Assembly (NCBI GenBank): GCA_024690665.1
Contig: JAILOU010000011.1
Coordinates: forward strand, 1-64,000
Length of the DNA: 64,000 bases
DNA from: Eubacterium sp.
Lineage (GTDB): Bacteria; Bacillota; Clostridia; Lachnospirales; Lachnospiraceae
Reading direction: 5' to 3'
This document shows, piece after piece, positions 45,206 to 55,020 of this stretch (position 1 is the stretch's first letter; each line of letters starts with the position of its first letter). The notes under the pieces are model-generated. The model worked only from the letters and a program-made list of their open reading frames with translations, did no database searches and was not told the DNA's origin. A program made the translations under genes and the position numbers.

Positions 45206-45811
45206 CTAGTAATTCATGCGTCCTTGAAGCGTCTGGATAATACCTTCTTCCATATGAAGAATCATAATCCTGGTAAAGGTATCCACATCCATCTTCACTC
45301 CTTCCAAAAACCACCAGCGTACCGAAATCATCATGGTTCCCACGAACAGATTCGAGTACAAACTTGCAATTTCCTTGCGGTCTGCCTGAATGGTCTTATT
45401 GCTTCGAATCACTTCCTCAAGTCTCTTTGTTCCGCGCTCAATCATCTCCCCAAATACATCACGCTCCGGAAGATAGCTCTTCCATAAGATTTGATAGATT
45501 TCTTTATTTTGTCTCATCTTCACAAGACTTTCTTTCAGACGCTCATGATAATCCTGCTTTCTCAGCGTCTCTTCTTCCAGAAATGTAACATCCAAACTTT
45601 TCGTAAATTCTTCGAGCACCTGGTCCACATAGCGATCTTTCAAATCGTATTTGTCCTGGTAATGCTTGTAAAATGTTGAACGATTGATGCGTGCCTTCGC
45701 CGTAATCTTCTTTACTGTCATATTTTGAAATGTGTCTTCATCCAGACATTCCAAAAAAGCCCGTTCAATCAATTCTCTTGTCTTTACGATTCGCAAATCC
45801 GTCTGTGCCAT
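45206..45811 (-). CDS. TetR-family transcriptional regulator
   Basis: A 201-residue protein with the TetR helix-turn-helix (KITAKARINRSTFYKHYQDK) and a helical ligand domain. It lies 17 bp upstream of the PBP1A gene and 12 bp downstream of the ABC-F gene, all in one direction, so the three may be co-transcribed. The ligand is unknown. Confidence 0.85.
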   Translation of the reverse strand: MAQTDLRIVKTRELIERAFLECLDEDTFQNMTVKKITAKARINRSTFYKHYQDKYDLKDRYVDQVLEEFTKSLDVTFLEEETLRKQDYHERLKESLVKMRQNKEIYQILWKSYLPERDVFGEMIERGTKRLEEVIRSNKTIQADRKEIASLYSNLFVGTMMISVRWWFLEGVKMDVDTFTRIMILHMEEGIIQTLQGRMNY

Positions 45812-45823
45812 ACTGTGCCCCTC

Positions 45824-47695
45824 CTAGACATTGTCCCGAATCTTTTGTGCCTTTTCTTCTAGATATTCCCAGCGCTCCATCTTGCTTTCAAGTTCTTGTT
45901 CCAGCTTGTCTTTTTCTTCTGTAAGCTCCCGAAGCTTTCCATAGTCACTTCCGGATGCCACCATCTCATCTTCCAAAGTGGCAATTCGATCTTCGAGCTG
46001 CTCAATCTCTCCTTCTATCGCATCATAATCACGCTGCTCCTGATACGTGAACTTTAACGCTTTCACCTTCGATGCCTTATAGGCCGCTTTACCGGTCAGC
46101 ACCTGCCCGTCCTCTCCGATGATAACGTTAGCTGCCGGTTTTGCACCCGATGATTTGCCAAATGAAATCCTGGCAGGTTCCCGGCCTTCTTCTTTCAGGC
46201 GATTCGTGTAATCGGTATAACCACCTTCATATTGGCGAAGCACACCGCCTTCTTCAAAGGCAAAGATTCTTCTTGTTGTCCGATCCAGAAAATAACGGTC
46301 ATGAGACACACTAATGACAATCCCGTCAAAATGGTCCAAATAATCTTCTAATACCGTTAACGTTGCAATATCTAAATCGTTCGTCGGCTCATCCAGGATT
46401 AATACATTCGGCGCTTCCATCAGTACGCGAAGCAGATTGAGTCTTCGCCTTTCTCCTCCCGAGAGCTTTTCAATCAGGCTATACTGCTCTTCTCCCGGAA
46501 ATAAAAACCGCTCCGCCATCTTTGATGCCGATATCAGACCATCTTCTGTCCTTACGAATTCTGCTGTATTTTTTATATAATCTATCACTCGAATCTTCGG
46601 ATCCATATATGCGATCCCGCCCTTAGGGTCGGTTACAATCTCCTGCGAATAATAACCAATCTTAATCGTCTGCCCGATCTTGATAGAGCCGCTGTCATAC
46701 GGTTCTTCTCCAATGAGCATCTTCATAAGCGTTGTCTTTCCACATCCATTGGTTCCGACAAATCCAATCCTGTCATTCTTTAAAAAATAATAGGTAAAAT
46801 CCGAGATTAAGACACGCTCTCCAAAGGATTTACACAAATGTTCAATTTCTATGGTTGTCTTGCCCATTCGGGTGGACACACTTCCCATCTCAAGCTTCTC
46901 GTCTTTTACAGGACCTGACTGTTTTTTTAAATCTTCGTATCGCTGCAATCTCGCCTTTTGTTTGGTAGAACGAGCCAGTGCTCCGCGCATAACCCATTTT
47001 AATTCTGTTCTTAAGATGGACTGTCTCTTTCGCTCTGTCGCCATCTCCATCTCTTCTCGCTGCATCTTAAGCTCTAAATAGCCGGAGTAATTCGCATCAT
47101 AACTATAGATCTTACCATGATCAAGTTCTACAATTCGATTCGATACAGCATCCAGAAAATACCGATCATGCGTTACCATAACCAGCGTTCCATGCCAGTT
47201 TTTTAGATATTCTTCCAGCCAGTCTGCCATAAAATGATCCAGGTGATTGGTCGGCTCATCCAAAATCAGAATATCACACGGCATCAAAAGAACAATTGCC
47301 AGAGCAAGTCGCTTTCGCTGGCCGCCTGACAATTCTCCGATTGGCTGTTCATAATCATTTAAGTCCAGCGTTGTCAGCATATTCTTCGCAGCACCTTCCA
47401 TATCTTCCAGGTGCTCGTCTTTTAACACGTCAAGCACGTGTTCTAACACTTTCTTTGTTGCTTCAAACTGCGGACTTTGCGGCAAATATCTGATCACTAC
47501 ATGATTTGCCACTATTCTATTACCCTCATCCGGTTCTTCTTCTCCTGCAATCATATTAAGCAGTGTCGTCTTACCCGTTCCGTTAATGCCAATGATTCCT
47601 ACCTTCTCTCCTTCTTGCAGAAAGAATGAAGTGTCATCAAACAATTTACGAACGCCATACGATTTCGTAATATTTTGCAAAGAAAATATATTCAT
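45824..47695 (-). CDS. ABC-F family ATP-binding protein
   Basis: The 623-residue protein has two ABC cassettes (GINGTGKTT with LSGGQRKRLALAI, and GTNGCGKTT with LSGGERRRLNLLR), an intervening linker and a C-terminal coiled coil, with no membrane helices. This is the ABC-F architecture (Uup/EttA-like), whose members act on ribosomes or in DNA maintenance. It is not recognisable as one of the known antibiotic-protection subgroups. Confidence 0.88.
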   Translation of the reverse strand: MNIFSLQNITKSYGVRKLFDDTSFFLQEGEKVGIIGINGTGKTTLLNMIAGEEEPDEGNRIVANHVVIRYLPQSPQFEATKKVLEHVLDVLKDEHLEDMEGAAKNMLTTLDLNDYEQPIGELSGGQRKRLALAIVLLMPCDILILDEPTNHLDHFMADWLEEYLKNWHGTLVMVTHDRYFLDAVSNRIVELDHGKIYSYDANYSGYLELKMQREEMEMATERKRQSILRTELKWVMRGALARSTKQKARLQRYEDLKKQSGPVKDEKLEMGSVSTRMGKTTIEIEHLCKSFGERVLISDFTYYFLKNDRIGFVGTNGCGKTTLMKMLIGEEPYDSGSIKIGQTIKIGYYSQEIVTDPKGGIAYMDPKIRVIDYIKNTAEFVRTEDGLISASKMAERFLFPGEEQYSLIEKLSGGERRRLNLLRVLMEAPNVLILDEPTNDLDIATLTVLEDYLDHFDGIVISVSHDRYFLDRTTRRIFAFEEGGVLRQYEGGYTDYTNRLKEEGREPARISFGKSSGAKPAANVIIGEDGQVLTGKAAYKASKVKALKFTYQEQRDYDAIEGEIEQLEDRIATLEDEMVASGSDYGKLRELTEEKDKLEQELESKMERWEYLEEKAQKIRDNV

Positions 47696-47707
47696 CTTAT
47701 CCTAGTC

Positions 47708-49417
47708 CTATCCTTTTGTTGCTTTCATGTCTCGTTTCATTTCATACATATGACGATCCGCAATCTGCTCCATCTTCTCTACAGATACACAGCTTTGTTC
47801 ATCATATATAACGGTGCCATATGCCATGGCAAGCTCAAACTTCTTATCCGGATTCGCGTTATATACCTGTTCCAGGTAGCACAGCTGTTTTTCGCATTCT
47901 TCCCAGACTTTTTCAATTGCCTTTCCCGGATACGATAAAAATGCTGCGAACTCATCGCCTCCGATGCGGTATGCCGTTCCTTTATCCTTGACCGCATGCT
48001 CTATAATCTCCGCTGCCTTTCGAATTGCCTCATCACCCCAGTGATGGCCCAGCGTATCATTAATCTTCTTTAGATTATTTAAATCGATGACGACCACCAT
48101 CATCTCCTTTAACCTGCCCGACTGCACCTCTTTTTCATAATGTTCTTCATCCCTCAAAAATGCGGTTCGATTCATCATCCCCGTCAGCGCATCTGTATAC
48201 GCCATCTTCTGGATTGTCTCGGTTTCCTTAGCAAGACGCATCTCCCGAAGCACCGTTGCCATGGTTGCGAAGGATACAATTAAAATAAAGAAAAATGCTC
48301 CCCATCTTACGATATGTGCAGAGTCACTGGTTTGAACCGTTTTACTGTTGTACTTGAGAAGTTCGACCATTGCTGTTCCTACCAATACCACAACGCCCAG
48401 GTATATTCCATATTGATCGACCGTCTTAAGCTTTCGTCTGATCAGCTCAAAATGATTTTGTACTATCATAATCACGATAAATACAACACTAAGTAAAATT
48501 ACCCCGTGAATCACCTTCAACATCTCGTGATAATCCGCGATTCCGGTCAGCGTTGTAATTGTACTTCCCACCAGTTCAATAAATACCAATCCGGCAATAA
48601 TATGAACCAAAAATTCCCGTTTTACCAACACATAGGAATTCACAAAGGTGATGGCCGCCACCGGCAACAACATCAGCATAATAAAATCAAGGTAATGCAT
48701 CAGCGCCGTCTTACCAAATATCATTTGCGCAAATACCGTCTCAATCGTTGTCCAAAATCCCAAAATAAGCGCAAGAACTCCAAGCGATAATGTCGCATTG
48801 GTTTCATACTTTGCACGTTTCATAACCGCAGACAGCAAAAGCAGCGCAACGCCGATAATAAATGTTGCAATTCCGATTACAAATTCCATAACATGTTTTT
48901 GCATATATTTCAGCATATAGATTAGCGCAGGCTCTATACTTGCAGAATTGATAAAGCAACTGTCATCATGATAAGATGCCTTTACTATAATCTTAATGTT
49001 CTTACCTTTATACGAATCATATAGATCTATATGATGAAATACAATTCCGCATGATTTTCCGACTATCTTCGGAACCTTTTGCTCGTATTCATAGATGACA
49101 TCATCATCTACCAATACAACAAAGTCTGAATTTTTGCTCCTAAAATTCAAGCAAGCTGTTTCCGACTTAAATATAACCGGAAGCGTCTTGGTTACCGTAA
49201 AAGTTTCCGCTCCATCATCCCACATGGTCCAGGTTTCATTTAGGGAAAACGTATTCCCATCTTCAGTTGTCCAGCCCTCGTTAAAATCGATTTTTGATTC
49301 CTGATAATGTTGACTATAATCCGTTGTTGCCGTCACAATTCCAATCACAACAAACAGCACAATTACAAAAAACAAAATCAGATAATAAGCAATCCGATTT
49401 GCGTTTGTTCTCTTCAC
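47708..49417 (-). CDS. Membrane diguanylate cyclase with GGDEF domain
   Basis: A 569-residue protein: one N-terminal helix, an extracytoplasmic beta-rich domain (residues ~40-165), about seven membrane helices and a C-terminal GGDEF domain with an intact RIGGDEF active site. It makes c-di-GMP from two GTP. The inhibitory RxxD site five residues before GGDEF is absent (KDKG), so product inhibition by that route is unlikely. The layout resembles the 7TMR-DISM sensor class. Confidence 0.85.
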   Translation of the reverse strand: MKRTNANRIAYYLILFFVIVLFVVIGIVTATTDYSQHYQESKIDFNEGWTTEDGNTFSLNETWTMWDDGAETFTVTKTLPVIFKSETACLNFRSKNSDFVVLVDDDVIYEYEQKVPKIVGKSCGIVFHHIDLYDSYKGKNIKIIVKASYHDDSCFINSASIEPALIYMLKYMQKHVMEFVIGIATFIIGVALLLLSAVMKRAKYETNATLSLGVLALILGFWTTIETVFAQMIFGKTALMHYLDFIMLMLLPVAAITFVNSYVLVKREFLVHIIAGLVFIELVGSTITTLTGIADYHEMLKVIHGVILLSVVFIVIMIVQNHFELIRRKLKTVDQYGIYLGVVVLVGTAMVELLKYNSKTVQTSDSAHIVRWGAFFFILIVSFATMATVLREMRLAKETETIQKMAYTDALTGMMNRTAFLRDEEHYEKEVQSGRLKEMMVVVIDLNNLKKINDTLGHHWGDEAIRKAAEIIEHAVKDKGTAYRIGGDEFAAFLSYPGKAIEKVWEECEKQLCYLEQVYNANPDKKFELAMAYGTVIYDEQSCVSVEKMEQIADRHMYEMKRDMKATKG

Positions 49418-49509
49418 TTCTCATCCTCTTTTTAAATTAGCATTATAGTATTATACCATAATTTCCACTAATCCTCCATATCTTGCAAGGACTTAAGTAC
49501 TATTATTTT

Positions 49510-50631
49510 TTATAACTGTTGTGGTAAATTTATAATAAATTCGATTGTCTTAGCATCAGAAGTCGCATGAATCTCTCCGTGATGAAGCTGCACAATATCT
49601 TTTGCAATTGCAAGCCCCAGACCTGCACCTCCGGTTTCCGTCGATCTTGCTCCGTCGAGACGATAAAATTTCTCAAATAATTTCTCCGTCGTTCCCGCTG
49701 GAATATCCGCTTCATTTTGCAAATGTATTACAATTCGGTCTTCCTTTTTTTCTGCCCAGATCTTTATCTCACAGCCCTCTGTTCCATAGGCTATCGCATT
49801 CTTAATTATATTTTGAAACACGCGGGCCATTTTCTCAGGATCGAGTGTCATATAGATCTCTTCGTCCACATCAATCACTAATGTTTTTTTCTTTTCCGTC
49901 AACTGCGGATACATCTCATCCGCCACCTGCATCAGCATAAACGCCAGATTTACTTCCTGCAGATACAGCTGCTCCGCCTGATAGGTATAACGTGTAATGT
50001 CAAAAAATTCATTGATTAATTCACCCAGACGCTCCGCCTTTTCTCTTGCCACGGTTACGTATTTATCCTTCTGCTCCGGCCGCATATTCTTAGACTCATC
50101 CAGCAGATTTAGGTATCCCACCACACTCGTCAGCGGCGTTTTAATATCATGCGCCAGGTATAACACAAGGTCATTTCTTCTCTGCTCGTCTTCGTGGATC
50201 CGATTTCGATTCTCGATTAATTTAAGACGTACGTCATTAAGCGTTTCTTCCATCTCTTCGAGTCCGGAACGAAGCTCAATCGACTCTTCCGTTTCCTGCG
50301 CAAGCTGTGCGATGCCTCGTTCCAGCTCGGTAAAATACCGATTGAACATAACCAGCGATATTCGAAACAGTATTAAAAACACAAAAATAACGGCAATCAA
50401 AATAATCAGGTCAAGATGTCCTTCAATCTTTTCCCAATAGATATGCTTGCCGGCTTCCCAATCAATTCCCATAACCTTACTCATAAAGGTTACCATCAGA
50501 TTGGCTACTTTACCTCGAAGAACCGTTCTTAAAATAATGATAATGGCAACCGCCATTCCTAAAATCGCAAGTGTTCTCCAGTAAAAACGTGTTAAGATTC
50601 TCTGATTCGACTTCACTTTGTTATTCTTCAA
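49510..50631 (-). CDS. VanS-like sensor histidine kinase
   Basis: A 373-residue kinase with two membrane helices (TLAILGMAVAIIIILRTVL and LIILIAVIFVFLILFRISL), a HAMP-like linker, the H-box YLAHDIKTPLTS with the phosphorylated His, an N-box (NIIKNAIAYG) and a G-box (GGAGLGLAIAKDI). The H-box and layout match VanS-type kinases. It overlaps the response-regulator gene by 11 bp. Confidence 0.9.
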   Translation of the reverse strand: MKNNKVKSNQRILTRFYWRTLAILGMAVAIIIILRTVLRGKVANLMVTFMSKVMGIDWEAGKHIYWEKIEGHLDLIILIAVIFVFLILFRISLVMFNRYFTELERGIAQLAQETEESIELRSGLEEMEETLNDVRLKLIENRNRIHEDEQRRNDLVLYLAHDIKTPLTSVVGYLNLLDESKNMRPEQKDKYVTVAREKAERLGELINEFFDITRYTYQAEQLYLQEVNLAFMLMQVADEMYPQLTEKKKTLVIDVDEEIYMTLDPEKMARVFQNIIKNAIAYGTEGCEIKIWAEKKEDRIVIHLQNEADIPAGTTEKLFEKFYRLDGARSTETGGAGLGLAIAKDIVQLHHGEIHATSDAKTIEFIINLPQQL

Positions 50632-51322
50632 TCTTGTATCCTACTCCCCATACGGTCTTGATATAGTCCGGGTTATCCACAATTTCTCCCATCTTCTCAC
50701 GAAGATGTCTGATATGTACCGTTATCGTATTATTGCTTTTCGTGTAATACTCATCTTCCCATAATTCATGGAACAATTCCTCGGCGCTTACCACCTTGCC
50801 ATAATGCTCAAGCAATATCCGAAGAATAGAAAATTCTGTTGGTGTTACATTAAGCGGTGTTCCGTTTAATGTGACAATATGCGTATCTACATTTAACACA
50901 AAATCAGATTTTGCAATGATTTCATCGCCCTGCTCTTCTTTTGTGTCCACACTATATGTCTTATATCTTCGAAGCTGTGCTTTGACTCGTGCCAAAACCT
51001 CAAGCGGCCGAAACGGTTTTTTGATATAATCATCCGCACCAATCATCAGCCCGTTAATCTGATCGGCTTCTCCCACTTTCGCCGTCAGCATAATGACCGG
51101 GAAATTATACTTTTCACGAATTTTCTCACAGATATCAAATCCGCTGATATCCGGCAGCATTACATCCAACAATGCAAGATCAATCTCTTTATTCTTTACG
51201 CAGTCAAGTGCATCTGTTGCATTGTAACACTTATACACTTCGTATCCTTCATTCTTTAAATACACTTCCAAAAGGTCTGCAATTTCTTTTTCATCATCCA
51301 CTACTAAAATCTTTTCTGACAT
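50621..51322 (-). CDS. VanR-like OmpR-family response regulator
   Basis: The 233-residue regulator has a receiver domain (ILVVDDEKEIADLLE; phospho-acceptor Asp in LALLDVMLPD; Lys in ADDYIKKPFRPLE) and an OmpR-type winged helix. The residue pattern is close to VanR. No vanHAX or D-Ala-D-Lac genes lie nearby, so this is an orphan VanRS-like pair, perhaps controlling envelope genes such as the PBP1A group upstream. Confidence 0.9.
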   Translation of the reverse strand: MSEKILVVDDEKEIADLLEVYLKNEGYEVYKCYNATDALDCVKNKEIDLALLDVMLPDISGFDICEKIREKYNFPVIMLTAKVGEADQINGLMIGADDYIKKPFRPLEVLARVKAQLRRYKTYSVDTKEEQGDEIIAKSDFVLNVDTHIVTLNGTPLNVTPTEFSILRILLEHYGKVVSAEELFHELWEDEYYTKSNNTITVHIRHLREKMGEIVDNPDYIKTVWGVGYKIEE

Positions 51323-51414
51323 GCTTTTTACCTCCGTGCATACTTAACTGCCCCCATTTTATCAGAAAAGAAATCAAAAAGTGTTATGATTTTGTTAATT
51401 GTGGGAACGGCTGC

Positions 51415-51457
51415 CATGGGGGACGGTCCTAATGCCACGGTCATGGTTCCTTTGGCT
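51415..51457. repeat. 43-bp dispersed repeat, copy 1
   Basis: This segment begins CATGGGGGACGGTCC and ends CCTTTGGCT; it is identical over 43 bp to 60163-60205 and shares its first 13 bp with the inverted repeat at 18038. It lies directly beyond a strong minus-strand terminator in both identical copies. Confidence 0.8.
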
Positions 51458-51461
51458 CGGA

Positions 51462-51491
51462 GAAAAGGGCAGAGAGTTTGTCTCTCTGCCC
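51462..51491 (-). terminator. Rho-independent terminator of the hydantoinase operon
   Basis: GGGCAGAGAG/CTCTCTGCCC forms a 10-bp stem around a 5-nt loop, followed by TTTT on the minus strand, 10 bp past the stop at 51502. Confidence 0.85.
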
Positions 51492-51501
51492 ACTGCATTT
51501 G

Positions 51502-52965
51502 TTACATCTTACTGTTTAATACAAGCTTTCCGAGTGGTTTTTCTGCCACAATCTTACCGTCTTCCGCCACCAGATTACCTCTTACAAAGGTTGCCATTGG
51601 CTTTCCGGTAAATTTCATTCCTTCATATAGGCTTCCCACATGTGTGGAATAAGTCTTTGTAGAATCAAATACCCATTCTTTATTCGGATCGAAGATGACC
51701 GCATCAAAGTCAGAACCAACCTGAAGCGCACCCTTTTCCGGGAAGATGCTAAGTGCCTTTGCAGGATTTTCACTCATAAGCTTCACAAAATCCATAATGG
51801 AAATACGATTCTTTTTTACACCTTCTGAAAACATTGCCGTCATAAGAAGGCTCATGCCATCACCACATCCCGGTTGCGCAAGATCAAAGTTTCCTTTTCC
51901 AAGCTGATTCAAGTGTGCACTGTAATTAACATGGTCAGTACCAACACACGTGATGATTCCTTTTTGAATTCCTCTCCATAATGCGCTACGGTCTTCTCTT
52001 GTACGAATCGGCGGATTTACCTTTGCCTGGTTGTTCCAGTCCGAATCTTCATATGCTTTGGCATCATCTACAGAAAACATTAGATAATGAAGACATGTCT
52101 CACCGGTTACGTCAAATCCCTTTTCCTTAAAATACTCAAGCTGTTCTACTGTATCCTTAGAAGAAATGTGCACAACATATAAAGGACAATTGGTTTCCTT
52201 GGAAATATAGGCCGTCTTACACATATCCATTACTTCACAGACACCCGGATGCGAGATGTTAAATTTGGCAAGTTCATTGGCACCAACGGTTCCTTCCATC
52301 TCAAGCCCTTTTGAAATCTCAGACATCATATCCGGATCTTCACAATGCACCGATGCCACAAAATGTCCCGGCTGATCCGCCATAGTCTTAAATGCCCGAT
52401 ATACAAAATCAGTGGTATATCCTTCTACCGGATGTCCGAAGATAGCTGCACCTTCTCCCTTATACCCTAAAAAGAACTTGATGGAAGATATCTTACCTTC
52501 CTTTCTCATCTCATTTGCTTCTGCCACTTCATCATCATTTCCAACAGACGCCCACAGCTTCATGTCAGTATAAGAACGCTGCTCGATTGCCGGTTCTGCA
52601 AGACCCATGCGGTATTTTAATCCCGTCAGGTTTTCACGTTTTTCGTTCATCGTCTGTACTGTCGTATGGAACGTTGTAATGCCACCAACCGCTGCTGCCT
52701 TTGACTCCGATTCCACATCATCAAAAAATCGATCAAGATCTACCGGGGTCCCGTCTTCCAGCTTATCCAGCCCCAGGTGACAATGCGGCTCAATAACGCC
52801 CGGCATAATCAGATTACCACCTGCATCATAAATAACCTCTGCCTGTGGCATCTCATCAAATGTTCCAATTGCTACGATTACGCCATCCTTACTTGCAACT
52901 GCGCCTTCCACAATCCCTGACGGTGTGCAAATTAACCCATTTTTTACTACCAAATCTGCTTTCAT
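51502..52965 (-). CDS. Hydantoinase/dihydropyrimidinase-family amidohydrolase
   Basis: A 487-residue metal-dependent hydrolase. Metal ligands are visible: HCH in MPGVIEPHCHLGL, the Lys to be carboxylated in SIKFFLGYKG, His in VHCEDPDM and VVHISSKDT, and Asp in CVGTDHVNY. It opens a cyclic amide such as dihydropyrimidine, hydantoin or allantoin in the cytoplasm. It follows the nitrilase-family gene, so the pair could open a ring and then hydrolyse the N-carbamoyl product. The exact substrate is open. Confidence 0.85.
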   Translation of the reverse strand: MKADLVVKNGLICTPSGIVEGAVASKDGVIVAIGTFDEMPQAEVIYDAGGNLIMPGVIEPHCHLGLDKLEDGTPVDLDRFFDDVESESKAAAVGGITTFHTTVQTMNEKRENLTGLKYRMGLAEPAIEQRSYTDMKLWASVGNDDEVAEANEMRKEGKISSIKFFLGYKGEGAAIFGHPVEGYTTDFVYRAFKTMADQPGHFVASVHCEDPDMMSEISKGLEMEGTVGANELAKFNISHPGVCEVMDMCKTAYISKETNCPLYVVHISSKDTVEQLEYFKEKGFDVTGETCLHYLMFSVDDAKAYEDSDWNNQAKVNPPIRTREDRSALWRGIQKGIITCVGTDHVNYSAHLNQLGKGNFDLAQPGCGDGMSLLMTAMFSEGVKKNRISIMDFVKLMSENPAKALSIFPEKGALQVGSDFDAVIFDPNKEWVFDSTKTYSTHVGSLYEGMKFTGKPMATFVRGNLVAEDGKIVAEKPLGKLVLNSKM

Positions 52966-52997
52966 ATATAAGTCCTCCTATATCACCTAAGTTCGTT

Positions 52998-53930
52998 TTA
53001 TAATGTGTTATATGTATGAATATATGGGCCCGCAAAACTTCCCTGTGCCGTCACAAGACCATATAAATCCGGTCTTCGATCGCGCTTATAATTCATAAAT
53101 TCATGTGCATTTTCTGTCTCATCAAGGTCTACTTCGGCTGCAACATAAGCCCACTTTTCATCTGCAAGTGTCGCAATATTTTCACCCATAGGACCGGCGA
53201 TAAATGTCTTTCCGAAATGATTTCTGGCTTCCCTTTCACCTTCTACCTGCTCGATTCCGGCTCTGTTTAATCCGATGACAAATGTATGCGTTTCAAACGC
53301 TCTACACTGTAACTCCTGCTGGAAAAATGGTCCTCGAAATCCCCATGTACAAGCCGGAACAAAAATGAGCTGTGCTCCCTGCAGATACAACGCCTGCCAT
53401 GCAGGTGGAAATGATCTGTCATAGCAAATTAGCATGCCGACCGTAACACCATTATCCAGTTTATATACCGGAAGTGCATTACCCGGTTCAAAATAGTATT
53501 TTTCATTAACCGGCATCGGACGATTACTTGGAATATGCGTCTTACGATATAAACCGATCAGTCCTCTTGTTGGAGATACCAAAGCAGCTGCATTATAGTA
53601 ATGTGTCACGCCATATTCCACTGCTTTTTCAAAAAAGGAATATACAATATGAACTCCTAATTTTTTTGCTTCTTCTATCATCTTAGTTGTAGTTGGGCCG
53701 GTATGTGCATCTTCTGCATAATCAAACCATTTATCATTCACTGTTACTCCAAAATAAGCGTAAGTCATAGCCTCAGGAAATACACATACATATGGTTTTC
53801 CACCCTCTTTTTCGCTCTCCTCAGCAACTGCCTTTTCAAGCAGCTGCACATGTTTTTCAAGATATCCTTCTACCGTATCGCCATCCTCAAATGTTCCCGG
53901 CTGAAGCCCACATATTTTCATTTTATTCAT
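52998..53930 (-). CDS. Carbon-nitrogen hydrolase (nitrilase superfamily)
   Basis: A 310-residue amidase with the catalytic triad visible: Glu in VFPEAMTY, Lys in LYRKTHIPS and Cys in LICYDRSFPPAW. The fold and length match N-carbamoyl amino acid or beta-ureidopropionase-type enzymes, which release ammonia and CO2. Its place between ABC transporter and hydantoinase genes favours an N-carbamoyl substrate. Confidence 0.85.
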   Translation of the reverse strand: MNKMKICGLQPGTFEDGDTVEGYLEKHVQLLEKAVAEESEKEGGKPYVCVFPEAMTYAYFGVTVNDKWFDYAEDAHTGPTTTKMIEEAKKLGVHIVYSFFEKAVEYGVTHYYNAAALVSPTRGLIGLYRKTHIPSNRPMPVNEKYYFEPGNALPVYKLDNGVTVGMLICYDRSFPPAWQALYLQGAQLIFVPACTWGFRGPFFQQELQCRAFETHTFVIGLNRAGIEQVEGEREARNHFGKTFIAGPMGENIATLADEKWAYVAAEVDLDETENAHEFMNYKRDRRPDLYGLVTAQGSFAGPYIHTYNTL

Positions 53931-53965
53931 TCCAATCGCTTCCTTTCTTTTTTGTAATATTGTGA

Positions 53966-55003
53966 TCAGCTTACCTTTTGAAGCTTTTGTTTTTCTTCTT
54001 TTTCTTTTGCAAGTGCTGCCTTAAGTCCACTTCTTGCTTTTCCTCTTGAAACCATTACTGCAGATACAACGGCTACGATTAATGCGCCACCATAGAAGAC
54101 ATCCTGAATAGCTGAATTAACTCCCATAAGCGACAATCCTGTGGTTCCGGTTACCAGGAAATAAACGGCTACAATACAGCCCCATGGATTATATTTTCCG
54201 GTTGAAATTACGGTTGTACTTAAGAATACTGCTGCAAATGCCGGCATGATGTAATCAAGTCCGGAAGATACGTCTGCTGCACCAAGTACACCTACATATA
54301 ACATTCCCGCAATGCCTGATAATGCACCGGATGCCACAAAACACAAGAATCTTACCCGTTTAACATTAATTCCGGAAAGTCTTGCGACATTTCTTCCGCG
54401 GCCAACGATTAGTACTCTTCTTCCTGCTGCCGTGAAAGTGAAGAAATAAAAGCAAATTGCCGCAATTGCAATTGCATAATAGAAGACATAAGAAATTCCG
54501 AATAATCTTCCTCGATATACCGCATAGGTCAAAACTTCGGATACGCCTGTTACGGTAGCAGAATTACTAATCAAGACAATAATTCCGGCAAGCAACGTCT
54601 GCATACCCATCGTGACGACGAAGGCATCCACCTCCAATATCGCCGCAAAGATACCATTTACGGCACCAATTCCTGCACAGATTGCTACCGATACGATGAT
54701 GGCAACACCAATCGGCACGCCCCACCATACGTTCATAACTGCTATCAACATGGCTCCAAGCGTCATATTAGCTGCAACCGACATATCATAATCACCGGCA
54801 ATCAGTGGTATCATAATAGCCAGAGCAAGCACAGCCAATACCGCCTTTGAACTAAGCATTGATGTTACATTTCTCCATGTTGCAAATGTATCCGGCATCA
54901 GACAGGAATAAAGAATAATTAATCCGATCCAAACCAGAATAATCGTGTATTTTTGAAAAAATTCACTGGAGTTAAAATTTTTTAATCCTGCTATTCTTTT
55001 CAT
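53966..55003 (-). CDS. Ribose/nucleoside-type ABC transporter permease
   Basis: The start at 55003 (345 residues) follows AGAGGTCG; a longer frame to 55042 overlaps the ATPase gene. About ten membrane helices and the BPD_transp_2 signature (VVTMGMQTLLAGIIVLISNS, and GCIVAVYFLVTGTTGLSLMG) place it with RbsC-type permeases for sugars, autoinducers or nucleosides. With the nearby genes it probably imports a nitrogen-rich compound such as a nucleobase or ureide. Confidence 0.85.
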   Translation of the reverse strand: MKRIAGLKNFNSSEFFQKYTIILVWIGLIILYSCLMPDTFATWRNVTSMLSSKAVLAVLALAIMIPLIAGDYDMSVAANMTLGAMLIAVMNVWWGVPIGVAIIVSVAICAGIGAVNGIFAAILEVDAFVVTMGMQTLLAGIIVLISNSATVTGVSEVLTYAVYRGRLFGISYVFYYAIAIAAICFYFFTFTAAGRRVLIVGRGRNVARLSGINVKRVRFLCFVASGALSGIAGMLYVGVLGAADVSSGLDYIMPAFAAVFLSTTVISTGKYNPWGCIVAVYFLVTGTTGLSLMGVNSAIQDVFYGGALIVAVVSAVMVSRGKARSGLKAALAKEKEEKQKLQKVS

Positions 55004-55020
55004 ATCAATCGACCTCTTTT

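Noticed and set aside
49510..51322. Vancomycin resistance operon
   Set aside because: Only the regulator and sensor resemble VanRS; no vanH, ligase, vanX or carboxypeptidase genes are present nearby.
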